NCBI GenBank assembly: GCA_001799675.1
Contig: MGTX01000002.1
Span: 189,878-253,877 of the forward strand
Source: Elusimicrobia bacterium GWA2_66_18
Lineage (GTDB): Bacteria; Elusimicrobiota; Elusimicrobia; UBA1565; UBA9628
Direction of reading: 5' to 3'
DNA length: 64,000 nt
Shown here: positions 35,450 to 43,753 of the stretch, piece after piece
Layout: every line of letters begins with the position of its first letter
How positions within the stretch are numbered: the stretch's first letter is position 1
Position numbers and translations under genes: made by a program
Notes under the pieces: generated by a model
What the model was told of the DNA's origin: nothing
The model's database searches: none
What the model saw: the letters and a program-made list of their open reading frames with translations, nothing else

Positions 35450-36955
35450 TTAGCGGTCTTCATGGACCTCGGCGGCGTAGAAATAAGGCATGCCCGTGAC
35501 ATAGGAGTGGAAGTCGACGCCGCGCCTGACGCCGCAGGTCTGCAGGCGCTGATAGGTGAAGATGCTGAGCGCCTCGTCATGGACATAACGGTCCAGCGCG
35601 CGCGCCAAGCGGTCGCGTTCGCTCTCGTCGATGGTCGCGGTCATTTGCTCCAACATCCCGTCGAATTTCTCATCCTTGGCGAGGCTGAAGGGCGATTTGG
35701 AATAGATGACGAGCGCCTGGAGGAAGTAGCTGTGCGCCATGGTGTCGGGGACGTCCCCGACGGCGAGATCGAAAATGGGATTGCTGAAATAGGCGCCCAA
35801 CTGGCTCTCGGTCATGGTCGAGATGTGGAAGCGCACGCCGATATCCTGCAGATTCGCCGCGATGATCTTGGCCGGTCGCAGGGCGTTCTCGTTGACCATT
35901 GCGCTGAGCTCGAAACCATGCGGATACCCCGCGCGCTTGAGCAGCGCCTTCGCCTTTTGGGGATCATAAGGATACGGCTTCAGCTCCGGGTCGTGCCCGG
36001 GCTCGCCCGGCATGCTCAAGGTCGCGATAGGAATCCCGTTGCCCAGGAGGTCATATCTGATCAGGGAATCCTTGTCCACGCCGTAGTTGAGCGCCCGGCG
36101 GACGTCGCGGCTGCCGAGAGGGCCGCGATTGAAGCGCAGGGACGGCGCGAGCGTGTAGAATATCTTCGCCTTGAGCACTTTGGTGTCGCGCCGGGCCTGA
36201 ACGGCCTGCGTTTGAGTGCCGGGCACATCGAAGAGCAGATTGATCTCTCCGTTGAAGAGCGCCTCGATTTGACGGGGCTTTTCGATGAACGCAAACACGA
36301 GCTGATCGATCTTCGGATATCCGCTCATCCAATACTCGCGATTGGCGTCCAGCACGATCCTGCGGCTGAGATCCCGACTTCCGAAGCGAAACGCCCCGGT
36401 GCCCACCGGCTCGCGCGCGAAGCGTTCTTCCCCGACCTCGCCGAGGTAGCGGGGAGGAACGATCAACAAGCCCCACGCCAGCCGGTTGAGCAGCAGGCCG
36501 TCCGGGCGCGTGGTCTCGATGTCGATGGTCTGCGTGTCGATGACCGAGACTTTCCCGATGGAGTCGAACAACCCCCGTCCGGGGAATCCGGTTTTCGGGT
36601 CGAGCAACCGCGAGATCGAGAAGCGGGCGGCCTGCGCGTCGAAGGGCTCGCCGTTGTGGAATCGCACCCCTTTGCGCAGTTGGAAGCGGACCTTGAGCGG
36701 GCTGAGGCGCTCCCACGAGACGGCCAGCGCCGGCTCGACTCGGCCTTCGGGATCAAAACGGACGAGACCCTCGAAAATCTGCTGGTTGATGATGTGGTTC
36801 TTCTGCGAAAACTCCTTGTGCGCGTCAAGCGTGGGCGGAGGCGCGACGTCGTTGCAGACGATGAGACGCTTCGGCCGATGCGCGGCCGCCGCGTCCTGCC
36901 GCGACAAGACGAGTCCAAGCGCCGCCGGCAGAAGAACGCAGCGGCCGATCTTCAT
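35450..36955 (-). CDS. Periplasmic solute-binding protein, family 5 (Dpp/Opp-type), without a transporter
   Basis: A 501-residue protein. It has a signal peptide of about 23 residues ending 'DAAAA', then a family-5 extracellular binding fold ('PALAVSWERLSPLKVRFQLRKGVRFHNGEPFDA', 'RRALNYGVDKDSLI', 'YPYDPQKAKALLKRAGYPHG'). The family binds peptides, nickel, glutathione or oligosaccharides for ABC import. No permease or ATPase gene lies nearby, so it may serve a distant transporter or hand a ligand to the Cache kinase encoded two genes downstream. The start at 36955 begins a proper signal peptide; 10 bases separate it from the ThDP enzyme stop. A CATAAT box upstream could be its own promoter. 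Confidence 0.88.
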   Translation of the reverse strand: MKIGRCVLLPAALGLVLSRQDAAAAHRPKRLIVCNDVAPPPTLDAHKEFSQKNHIINQQIFEGLVRFDPEGRVEPALAVSWERLSPLKVRFQLRKGVRFHNGEPFDAQAARFSISRLLDPKTGFPGRGLFDSIGKVSVIDTQTIDIETTRPDGLLLNRLAWGLLIVPPRYLGEVGEERFAREPVGTGAFRFGSRDLSRRIVLDANREYWMSGYPKIDQLVFAFIEKPRQIEALFNGEINLLFDVPGTQTQAVQARRDTKVLKAKIFYTLAPSLRFNRGPLGSRDVRRALNYGVDKDSLIRYDLLGNGIPIATLSMPGEPGHDPELKPYPYDPQKAKALLKRAGYPHGFELSAMVNENALRPAKIIAANLQDIGVRFHISTMTESQLGAYFSNPIFDLAVGDVPDTMAHSYFLQALVIYSKSPFSLAKDEKFDGMLEQMTATIDESERDRLARALDRYVHDEALSIFTYQRLQTCGVRRGVDFHSYVTGMPYFYAAEVHEDR

Positions 36956-36965
36956 ATCGCCGCTA

Positions 36966-38750
36966 TTATGCCTTATTAAAAAACCGCTCCAGCGTCTCGA
37001 TCCGGACGGCCGCGGGAGGGCAGGCGTTCGCGTCGATGCGGGCGTCGATGACGGTCGGGCGGTCGGCCGCCAGGCCCATGCGGATGAACTTTTCAACTTC
37101 GCCGGGACGCTCCGCCTTGAAGGCCAGCGCCCCGAGGGCCTCGGCCATCTTGACGATGTCGAGCGGCCGGCGGAAGAGGCCGGTGTTGAACTTGCCCTTG
37201 AACTGCCGGGTCTCGCCCAGATGGACCATGCCGAATCCGCCGTTGTTCAAGACCACCCAGATGACCGGGATGTCGTTTTCAACGGCGGTGTGGACTTCCA
37301 TGCCGTTCATGGCGAAGGCCCCGTCGCCGACCAGCGCGGCCACGGGGCGATGCGGCGCGGCCAGCTTGCCGCCGATCGCGGCGGCCACCCCGTGGCCCAT
37401 GGAACCGAAGCCCATGTTGATGAAGAAACTCCCCGGCAGGCGGACCTCGAAATAATGGATGGCCCAAGCCATGACGTTGCCGATGTCGACGAAGAGGACG
37501 GCGTCGTCGGGCAGTGCCCGGCGCATCTCTGTGACGACGCGCTGAGGCTTCAAGGGGAGCGAGACGTCGTCCATGCTGCCCGCGTCGATGAAGCGGGGAT
37601 GCGTCCGCTTCACGTCCTGCACCGCGATCAGACGAGCGGCGAGATCCGGCCCCGGGTCCATTCGTTGGACCTCGCGCTCAAGCTGAAAGCCGATCTCCAT
37701 GATGATCCGCTTCGCGTCGCCCACCAGCCCCACCCTCGCCGGATAGTTCCTCCCGATCTCGGTCGGGTCGACGTCGATCTGCAGCAGGGAGCGGCCCTGG
37801 GCCAAGCGCGGGTCCCACGCGTGGGTGGAGGCCTCGCCCAGGCTGCTGCCGACGACCAAGAGGAGGTCCGTTTCGCCGGAGAGCAGGATCGCGTCGGCCT
37901 GAGGCGAGCCGGCCAGGCCGAAGACGCCCAGCGAAAGGGGATGGTCCTCCGGGAAAACGCCCTTGGCCTTCGGCGTCGTCGCCACGGGGATGGCGAGGCG
38001 CTCGGCCAGAGTCCTCAGCTCCTTGTAAGCCCGCGCAAGGTGGACCCCGTAGCCGGCCAGGATGGCGGGCCGGCGCGCGGCGAGGAGGAGATGCGCCGCC
38101 TCGCGCACGCTGTGGCGGTCGAAGAGTTCGGGCTGCGGACGGTACTGCTCGGGACGCCACACGTCATCGGCCACGGGGCGCTTCATCATGTCGGCGGGAA
38201 CGTTGAGGTGGATGGGGCCCGGCCGTCCGGTGAGGCTTCTTCGCAGCAGGAAACGCGTCATGTCGCCCATTTTCCCGGGAGCGACGAGCATGAGGCTGCA
38301 TTTGGTGACGGCTCTGTAGAGCTCCACGATATCGATGCCCAGAGGAGAGCTTTCCTGCGCCGCCGCCTTGCCGAACGCCGCCGTGGCGACCTGGGCGGTC
38401 ACGATCAAGACCGGCACCGAGTCGCGGTGGGCGCAGGCGATCGCGGTCAGGGCATTGGTGGCTCCGGGGCCCGCCGTCGTGCAGCAGAGCCCCAGGCGCC
38501 CGCTCACCCGGGCGTAGCCGTCCGCCATGAACGCCGCGCCCTCCTCATGCTTGGCGATGATCGGGCGGATCCGTCCGCTCTCGAAGAGCGCCTCATACAG
38601 CGGCATCAAGGGACCCCCGGGGAGGCCGAAGATGCACTGCGATCCTTCCGCCTCCAGATATTTGAGCAGAAGGCCGACGGCCGTGATCGCGACGGCTGGA
38701 GCGCTGGGGGCTTCCGGGCGATCCAGCACGGCCGTCCGCATCGGGTTCAT
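36966..38750 (-). CDS. Acetolactate synthase-like ThDP-dependent enzyme
   Basis: A 594-residue member of the acetohydroxyacid synthase/glyoxylate carboligase/sulfoacetaldehyde acetyltransferase superfamily. The N-terminal pyrimidine-binding domain has the catalytic Glu in 'AKHEEGAAFMADGYAR'. The central domain has FAD/nucleotide-fold features, and the C-terminal pyrophosphate-binding motif is 'GDGAFAMNGMEVHTAVENDIPVIW..NN'. All key residues for activity are present. No small regulatory subunit (ilvN) and no other ilv genes are nearby, so it is unlikely to be the housekeeping enzyme. It is coupled (ATGA) to the HTH-receiver gene upstream, placing its expression under a signal-transduction regulator. 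The substrate is unknown. Confidence 0.85.
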   Translation of the reverse strand: MNPMRTAVLDRPEAPSAPAVAITAVGLLLKYLEAEGSQCIFGLPGGPLMPLYEALFESGRIRPIIAKHEEGAAFMADGYARVSGRLGLCCTTAGPGATNALTAIACAHRDSVPVLIVTAQVATAAFGKAAAQESSPLGIDIVELYRAVTKCSLMLVAPGKMGDMTRFLLRRSLTGRPGPIHLNVPADMMKRPVADDVWRPEQYRPQPELFDRHSVREAAHLLLAARRPAILAGYGVHLARAYKELRTLAERLAIPVATTPKAKGVFPEDHPLSLGVFGLAGSPQADAILLSGETDLLLVVGSSLGEASTHAWDPRLAQGRSLLQIDVDPTEIGRNYPARVGLVGDAKRIIMEIGFQLEREVQRMDPGPDLAARLIAVQDVKRTHPRFIDAGSMDDVSLPLKPQRVVTEMRRALPDDAVLFVDIGNVMAWAIHYFEVRLPGSFFINMGFGSMGHGVAAAIGGKLAAPHRPVAALVGDGAFAMNGMEVHTAVENDIPVIWVVLNNGGFGMVHLGETRQFKGKFNTGLFRRPLDIVKMAEALGALAFKAERPGEVEKFIRMGLAADRPTVIDARIDANACPPAAVRIETLERFFNKA

Positions 38751-39337
38751 CGGCGCGCGAAGACTCCCTGCTCCAGCTTCAGCAGTTCCGCGGCTTTGGC
38801 GAGGAGTTCGTCGTGGTCCAAGGGCTTGCGGAAGAAGGCGTCGACCTTGACCTCGGCGAGCTTCTTTTCGGTCGAAGGAGTGTTCCTGCCGGAGATGGCG
38901 ATGACCTTGATGCCTCGGGTCTCGGGCTTTGTTTTCAGCACGCGACAGACCTGGACGCCGTCCATCTTCGGCAGCACGACGTCGAGGATCACCAGATCCG
39001 GCGGCTGCTGGCCGATGCGGATCAAGGCCTCTATGCCGTCATGGCAGACCTCCGTCTGGAAAAGCTTGGGAGGACGACCGAAGGCCCCCTCGAGGACCCG
39101 CGCGACCTCCACGTCGTCGTCTACGATCAGAACCCTCATTAGGGACGAGAGTTCGGAAGGCAGCGCGATTCGCAGGCGCTGGAGGAACACGGCGAGGTCT
39201 TCCCTGGTCACGCGGTGATGCCCGCCCACCGTCTGATAGGATCGCAGCTCGCCGTCGTTGATCCACTTGGCCACGCTCGATGGATACACGTCGCAGAACC
39301 GGGCGATGTCATGGGTCGTATAGGTCTTCTCTGGCAT
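38747..39337 (-). CDS. Excisionase/MerR-type HTH domain fused to a receiver domain
   Basis: A 196-residue regulator. Residues 5-53 form a MerR/excisionase/BldC-like winged helix ('YTTHDIARFCDVYPSSVAKWI', 'GGHHRVTREDL'). Residues 67-190 are a receiver with D73-D75, phospho-acceptor D119 in 'ILDVVLP', Ser and Lys ('FFRKPLD'). The DNA-binding part precedes the receiver, the reverse of most response regulators. Three perfect-length 9-bp direct repeats lie in its own leader, consistent with autoregulation by a BldC-like protein that oligomerises on direct repeats. It heads the operon of ThDP enzyme, solute-binding protein, cupin and Cache kinase. Confidence 0.9.
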   Translation of the reverse strand: MPEKTYTTHDIARFCDVYPSSVAKWINDGELRSYQTVGGHHRVTREDLAVFLQRLRIALPSELSSLMRVLIVDDDVEVARVLEGAFGRPPKLFQTEVCHDGIEALIRIGQQPPDLVILDVVLPKMDGVQVCRVLKTKPETRGIKVIAISGRNTPSTEKKLAEVKVDAFFRKPLDHDELLAKAAELLKLEQGVFARR

Positions 39338-39344
39338 GGATGTT

Positions 39345-39371
39345 CTCTTTACTCCTTTTACTCTCTTTACT
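39345..39371 (-). promoter_or_regulatory. Three tandem 9-bp direct repeats (putative operator)
   Basis: Plus-strand reading: CTCTTTACT, CCTTTTACT, CTCTTTACT at 39345-39353, 39354-39362 and 39363-39371, back to back. They occupy the leader between the -10 box (39387-39382) and the start codon (39337) of the HTH-receiver gene and also contain its AAAGGAG ribosome site. This is a likely binding site for the encoded HTH protein, so binding could block both transcription and translation. Confidence 0.6.
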
Positions 39372-39381
39372 GCGTTTGCTG

Positions 39382-39410
39382 ACTATACCTTGTTCGGGCG
39401 TCGCCGTCAA
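39382..39410 (-). promoter_or_regulatory. Promoter of the HTH-receiver/ThDP operon
   Basis: Minus strand: TTGACG (39410-39405), a 17-base spacer, TATAGT (39387-39382). The leader to the ATG at 39337 is about 40 bases and contains the three 9-bp repeats. The -35 region lies back to back with the divergent promoter at 39423. Confidence 0.65.
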
Positions 39411-39422
39411 CCGTAAATTGCG

Positions 39423-39428
39423 TATAAT
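39423..39428 (+). promoter_or_regulatory. Leaderless -10 box of the winged-helix response regulator
   Basis: TATAAT ends 7 bases before the ATG at 39436, so the start codon is at the expected transcription start. This fixes the true start and rejects an upstream in-frame start at 39280 that would read through the divergent promoter region. Confidence 0.5.
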
Positions 39429-39435
39429 CACGCCC

Positions 39436-40131
39436 ATGGAACGACAGAGGGTGCTGGCCGTCGACGACGACGAGGAGATGCGCCGTTTCTATGAGAGATT
39501 CTTCCTCTGTCTCCAAAACGAGGGCTTCACGGCGACGGTCGTGCCGGACGCGGAGCAAGCCCTGGGCCTGCTGGCCCTCGATCCGGTGGACATCGTCGTC
39601 CTCGATTGGGGCCTGCCGGGCATCTCGGGCGCCGGCCTCGCCAAGGCCCTGCGCGCCAGCGCCAAGACCCGCTCGGTGGGAATCCTCATGGTCACCGGCC
39701 GATCCTCTCCCGCCGAGACGGTCCTCGCCCTGGAGTCGGGAGCCGACGACCATCTCGCCAAGCCCTTCGACGAGAAGGTCCTTCTTGCGCGCCTGCGCAG
39801 CCTGGCGCGGCGGCGCGCGCTGACCTTCGACTCGCATCTGGTGAGCCGCTTCCCGGGACTGGAACTCGACCAGGAGGCCGATCTCCTGCGCGTGGACGGA
39901 CGCCTCGTCCGGCTGACGCCCAAGGAGATGTGCCTTTTCAAGATATTCCTGCGCAGGCCGAATATGCTCCACTCCCGCGTCTATCTCTGGGAAGCGGCCT
40001 GGGGCTACGAGGCCGAACGCTGGGACCACCTCATCGACGCGACGATCTCATCCCTGCGCCGCAAACTCGGCCCCCGCTGGGGGACGAGCCTCAAGGCTCA
40101 CAAGGGCGCGGGCTACGCCCTGGAGATATAG
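39436..40131 (+). CDS. OmpR/PhoB-family winged-helix response regulator
   Basis: A 231-residue protein: receiver with D10-D12, phospho-acceptor D57 in 'VLDWGLPG', Thr in 'LMVTGRS' and Lys in 'LAKPFDE'. A C-terminal winged helix follows ('LVRLTPKEMCLFKIFLRRPN', 'DHLIDATISSLRRKLG', 'KGAGYAL'). It is a DNA-binding regulator, probably paired with the PAS histidine kinase 65 bases downstream. It is divergent from the HTH-receiver operon. Its stop codon TAG is the first part of a copy of the AGGAGTGTGTCCGAG repeat. Confidence 0.93.
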   Translation: MERQRVLAVDDDEEMRRFYERFFLCLQNEGFTATVVPDAEQALGLLALDPVDIVVLDWGLPGISGAGLAKALRASAKTRSVGILMVTGRSSPAETVLALESGADDHLAKPFDEKVLLARLRSLARRRALTFDSHLVSRFPGLELDQEADLLRVDGRLVRLTPKEMCLFKIFLRRPNMLHSRVYLWEAAWGYEAERWDHLIDATISSLRRKLGPRWGTSLKAHKGAGYALEI

Positions 40132-40144
40132 GAGTGTGTCCGAG
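40130..40144 (+). repeat. Copy of the AGGAGTGTGTCCGAG repeat end
   Basis: These 15 bases are identical to the outer end of both arms of the 8468-8624 palindrome. As there, the copy overlaps the 3' end of a gene (the TAG of the response regulator). The following sequence differs, and no inverted partner is seen before the next gene. Confidence 0.7.
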
Positions 40145-40196
40145 GTCTCCGAGGTTCCTTTGAGGTTCGGGGGTTACCCTATTGGGGAGGACTACG

Positions 40197-41288
40197 ATGA
40201 CGCCCATGCCTCCCCCGCAGAAGAAGGCCGGCCAAAACGCAGAGGGCCTCCCGGACCCCGAGCGGCTCTTAGCGCTCTCCTCGGACATGCTCGGCGTCAT
40301 GGGCTTCGACGGACTCCTCCGGACGGTCAACCCCGCCTGGCAATGCACCCTGGGCCGCGCTCCCGGCGAACTCCTCGGCAGACCGCTGCTCGATCTAGTC
40401 CATCCGGAGGACCGAGAGAACGTCCAAGAGACCCTCAGGAAGCTCTCGAGCGTCGAGGGCGGAGAGACCTGCTTGGTCAACCGCTGTCTCTGCCGGGACG
40501 GCAAACTGAAATGGCTCCTCTGGCGCCTGACGGCCTCTCCCGCGATGGGGCTCTATTACCTCGCCGCCAGCGACATCACGCCGCAGAAGGCCCTCCATGT
40601 GAAGCTGCTCCGCTTGCAGATGGACTCGCAGATCGGACGCATCCTGGCCGGAGTGGCGCATGACTTCAACAACATCCTCTCCGTCATCGGCGGCTGCGCC
40701 GTCATGATGGCCGCGGATCGCGAGATGAGCGCTCAGCAGGCCCGCGATCTGGAGGACATCACCAACGCGGCGCAGCGGGGCGCCGAGCTCGTCCGGGTCA
40801 TGATCGACCTTTGCCGTCCCGAGGGCGCCGGCGAGCGGCGCGACTCGGACCTCAACGAGGTCGTGCTCCGCATGGAGCGGCTGCTGCGCCTTCTGCTCCG
40901 CAAGAATATCCGCCTGTCCGTCAGCCTCGCCGAAGGGCTGGGACGCGTCAGGCTCGACTCCGGACGTCTGGATCAGATCCTGTTGAACCTCGTCGTCAAC
41001 GCCCGGGACGCCATGCCCGATGGAGGGAGCATCACGCTCAAGACGCTCCCGGCCGAGGCGGGCGCTCGTCTCGTCGTCCGCGACACGGGAGTCGGCATCC
41101 CGCCGGACGTCCAAGCCCGCATGTTCGAGCCTTTCTTCACCACGAAGCCCCGGGGGAAGGGGACGGGACTGGGGCTGTCGACGATCCAGGAGATCCTCGC
41201 GCACTGCGGCGGGAAGATCTCCGTCTCCAGCCGCCCGGGCGAGGGCGCGACGCTGGAACTGTTCCTTCCCCGGGCCGACGCCCGCTGA
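40197..41288 (+). CDS. PAS-domain sensor histidine kinase
   Basis: A 363-residue soluble kinase: PAS domain (about 22-128, 'VMGFDGLLRTVNPAWQCTLG', 'LLDLVHPEDRE'), HisKA with H155 in 'GVAHDFNNILS', and HATPase with N-box 'LLNLVVNARDAM', 'DTGVGIPP' and 'GTGLGLST'. It is of the NtrB/hybrid-like class. The ATG at 40197 is chosen because GGGGAGG lies 6 bases upstream (40184-40190); a TTG at 40182 is less likely. It probably signals to the response regulator just upstream. It converges with livF with one base between the stop codons. Confidence 0.92.
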   Translation: MTPMPPPQKKAGQNAEGLPDPERLLALSSDMLGVMGFDGLLRTVNPAWQCTLGRAPGELLGRPLLDLVHPEDRENVQETLRKLSSVEGGETCLVNRCLCRDGKLKWLLWRLTASPAMGLYYLAASDITPQKALHVKLLRLQMDSQIGRILAGVAHDFNNILSVIGGCAVMMAADREMSAQQARDLEDITNAAQRGAELVRVMIDLCRPEGAGERRDSDLNEVVLRMERLLRLLLRKNIRLSVSLAEGLGRVRLDSGRLDQILLNLVVNARDAMPDGGSITLKTLPAEAGARLVVRDTGVGIPPDVQARMFEPFFTTKPRGKGTGLGLSTIQEILAHCGGKISVSSRPGEGATLELFLPRADAR

Positions 41289-41289
41289 A

Positions 41290-42018
41290 TCAGTCCAGGC
41301 CGAGGTAAGCCTTGCGCACGGCGGGGTCCTTGAGGAGAGTCGCGGCGTCCTGCGCGACCGCGACCATCCCGGTCTCCAGCACATAGGCGCGCGCGGCGGC
41401 GCGCAGCGCGCGCTTGGCGTTCTGCTCGACGAGGAGGACGGTCACGCCTTCTTTGTTGATAAGCCCGATGATCTCGAAGATCTTATCGACCACCACGGGC
41501 GCCAGGCCCATGGAGGGCTCGTCGAGCATCAGGAGCTTGGGCGCGGCCATCAACGCGCGGCCCATGGCCAGCATCTGCTGTTCGCCGCCCGAGAGGGTTC
41601 CGCCCAGCTGGCAGCGGCGCTTGCCGAGGACCGGGAAGAGGTGGAAGACGTGGTCGTACTCGCGGGACAGGTCCTTCTCGCTCCGGCAGAAAGCGCCCAT
41701 CTCGAGGTTCTCCATCACGCTCAGGCGCGGGAATATGCGCCGTCCTTCAGGGACCAGCGAAAGCCCCATGCGCATGATCCGGTGGGGCGGCAGTCCGGCG
41801 AGGTCTCGGCCCTGAAAGGTCACCCTCCCCTTCTCGGGCTTGAGCAGGCCCGCGATGATCTTCATCATAGTGGTCTTGCCCGCGCCGTTGTTGCCGATGA
41901 GGGCGACGACCTCGCCCGCGCGGACTTCGAGGCTCACGCCCTTGAGCGCGCGGATCTTCTTGCCGTAGATTGCGTGGACATCGTCGAGCGAGAGCATCGC
42001 GGGGGCCTTCTCGCTCAC
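41290..42018 (-). CDS. livF: Branched-chain amino acid ABC transporter ATP-binding protein LivF
   Basis: A 242-residue ABC ATPase: Walker A 'GNNGAGKTT', Q-loop region, signature 'LSGGEQQMLAMGRAL', Walker B 'LLMLDEPSMGLAP' and H-loop 'LLVEQN'. The LivF subtype is shown by 'SLVPEGRRIFPRLSVMENLEMGA'. With LivG it powers import of leucine, isoleucine, valine or related ligands. The GTG start overlaps the livG stop (GTGA). It is the last gene of the liv operon. Confidence 0.93.
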   Translation of the reverse strand: MSEKAPAMLSLDDVHAIYGKKIRALKGVSLEVRAGEVVALIGNNGAGKTTMMKIIAGLLKPEKGRVTFQGRDLAGLPPHRIMRMGLSLVPEGRRIFPRLSVMENLEMGAFCRSEKDLSREYDHVFHLFPVLGKRRCQLGGTLSGGEQQMLAMGRALMAAPKLLMLDEPSMGLAPVVVDKIFEIIGLINKEGVTVLLVEQNAKRALRAAARAYVLETGMVAVAQDAATLLKDPAVRKAYLGLD

Positions 42019-42794
42019 GCGCCCTCCCGGCCCAGGTAGGCCTCGATGACGCGCGCGTCTGCGACCACTTGGCGCGGCTTGCCCTCGGCGATCTTGACGC
42101 CGTAGTCGAAGACGAAGACGCGATCGGAAATGTCCATGACGACCCTCATCTGGTGCTCGATGAGGAGGACCGTCACCCCCCGCTCGCGCACCCGCCGCGC
42201 CAAGGCGACAAGGTCCGAGCATTCCGTCTGGTTCATGCCCGCCGTCGGCTCATCGAGGATGAGGAGCTTCGGTTCGCTGGCCAGGGCCCGGGCGACCTCG
42301 AGCTTGCGCTGGGCCCCGTAGGGCAGGTTCTTGGCAAGCTCGTTGCCAAGCGCGCGCAGGCCGACGAAGTCCAGAAACTCCTTGGCCAGGGACTCGACGG
42401 CGCTCTCTTCCTCCCGGTATGCCCGCGTGCGCAGCAGCGGGCCCAGAAGGAACTGGCTCGTGCGCGAGTGGCGGCCGACCATCACGTTCTCGAGCGCGGT
42501 CATGCACGAGAAGAGGCGGATGTTCTGGAAGGTGCGCGCCACGCCTCGGGCCACGATATCGTGGCTGGGCAGGCCGCGGATCGGCCGGCCTTCAAAGAGG
42601 ATGTCGCCGCGCGTGCCCGGGTAGACGCCGGTCAGCACGTTGAAGAAGGTCGTCTTGCCGGCGCCGTTGGGCCCGATGACGCTGACGATCTCCCCCTCGT
42701 GGATGGAGAGGTTGACCGAGTCGACGGCCTTCAAGCCGCCGAAGTGCTGGGCAAGGTCGCGGACCTCCAGCAGGGCCGGTCCTGGGCCGGTCAT
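42015..42794 (-). CDS. livG: Branched-chain amino acid ABC transporter ATP-binding protein LivG
   Basis: A 259-residue ABC ATPase: Walker A 'GPNGAGKTTFFN', signature 'LPYGAQRKLEVARAL' (the LivG form of LSGGQ), Walker B 'LLILDEPTAGMN' and 'LLIEHQMRVVM'. The phrase 'GVARTFQNIRLF' is typical of LivG. The ATG at 42794 overlaps the livM stop (ATGA). It pairs with LivF as the heterodimeric motor. Confidence 0.93.
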   Translation of the reverse strand: MTGPGPALLEVRDLAQHFGGLKAVDSVNLSIHEGEIVSVIGPNGAGKTTFFNVLTGVYPGTRGDILFEGRPIRGLPSHDIVARGVARTFQNIRLFSCMTALENVMVGRHSRTSQFLLGPLLRTRAYREEESAVESLAKEFLDFVGLRALGNELAKNLPYGAQRKLEVARALASEPKLLILDEPTAGMNQTECSDLVALARRVRERGVTVLLIEHQMRVVMDISDRVFVFDYGVKIAEGKPRQVVADARVIEAYLGREGA

Positions 42795-43753
42795 GAGGAG
42801 AGTTCCGACTCGCGCCGCGCCGAAGGCAGCAGGCCCTGCGGACGGAACAAGGTCGCCAACACCAGGATGAGGCCGAAGAAGAGGTAGCGGTAGTTGATCC
42901 ACTCGGCCGAAAGGGTCCACTGCATGAGCGGCGGCAAGCCCACCAGGATCAGCGCCCCCAGGAGCACGCCCGCAATGGAGCCCATGCCGCCCAGGACCAC
43001 GATGGAGACGACCAGGACGGACTCCCAGAACACGAAAGACTCGGGGGTGACGAACTGCTCCCACAGCGCGAAGAGGGCGCCGGCCAGTCCCGCAAAGGCC
43101 GCCGAGAGGGTGAAGGCCAGGAGCTTGTACTCCCGGACCGGGATGCCTGACAGGCGGGCGGCGACCTCGTCTTCGCGGATGGCGACCCAGGCCCGGCCCA
43201 CGCGGGAGGACTCTATGCGCCGGGACGCGACGACGGCCAAGGAGACGCCCGCGAGGATCAGGAGGTAGTATTGGACGTTGGGGTCCGGGGAAATGCAGGC
43301 GAGAGGCCGCCAGGGACGCACCTGCATGCCCTTGGGGCCGTTGGTCAGTGAGTCGAGGTTGTTGATGACCAAGCGCGCGATCTCCCCGAATCCCATGGTG
43401 ACCACGGCGAGGTAGTCTCCGCGCAGGCGCAGGATGGTCAGGCCGAGCAGGGCGCGCATGGCCAGGGTGATGGCGACCGCCAGGACGATGGCCAGCGGAG
43501 CCGGGACATGGGCGCGCATGGCGATGGCCGTGGTGTAGGCCCCGATGGCGTAAAAAGAGATGAAGCCCAGGTCGAAGAGCCCCGCGTAGCCCAGGGTGAA
43601 GTTGAGCCCGAGGCCCAGGATCATGAAGAGCCCGATCACGCCCGCCACGCGCACGAGGTAGGGCTGCTCGACCGCCTGGGCCAGGAACGGGAATGCGGCG
43701 GCCGCCGCGAGGGCGGCCCCGAGCGCCCAGCGCGAACCCAGGAGCTTCTTCAT
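42791..43753 (-). CDS. livM: Branched-chain amino acid ABC transporter permease LivM
   Basis: A 320-residue membrane protein with about nine hydrophobic helices and the LivM signature segments 'LGLGLNFTLGYAGLFDLGFISFYAIGAY', 'ALGLTILRLRGDYLAVVTMGFGEI' (in variant form) and 'GPKGM'. It forms the translocation pore with LivH. It begins directly after the livH stop codon (TAA then ATG). Confidence 0.93.
   Translation of the reverse strand: MKKLLGSRWALGAALAAAAAFPFLAQAVEQPYLVRVAGVIGLFMILGLGLNFTLGYAGLFDLGFISFYAIGAYTTAIAMRAHVPAPLAIVLAVAITLAMRALLGLTILRLRGDYLAVVTMGFGEIARLVINNLDSLTNGPKGMQVRPWRPLACISPDPNVQYYLLILAGVSLAVVASRRIESSRVGRAWVAIREDEVAARLSGIPVREYKLLAFTLSAAFAGLAGALFALWEQFVTPESFVFWESVLVVSIVVLGGMGSIAGVLLGALILVGLPPLMQWTLSAEWINYRYLFFGLILVLATLFRPQGLLPSARRESELSS

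Noticed and set aside
36966-38750. Housekeeping acetolactate synthase IlvB of branched-chain amino acid synthesis
   Set aside because: No ilvN, ilvC or other ilv gene is adjacent. The operon partners are signalling and binding proteins, so the substrate is left open.
39345-39371. CRISPR-like or microsatellite array
   Set aside because: Only three 9-bp units without spacers, confined to one gene leader. An operator is the better explanation.
39280-39435. Upstream start for the winged-helix regulator
   Set aside because: It would cover the divergent promoters and the 9-bp repeats. The receiver begins at 39436, 7 bases after TATAAT.
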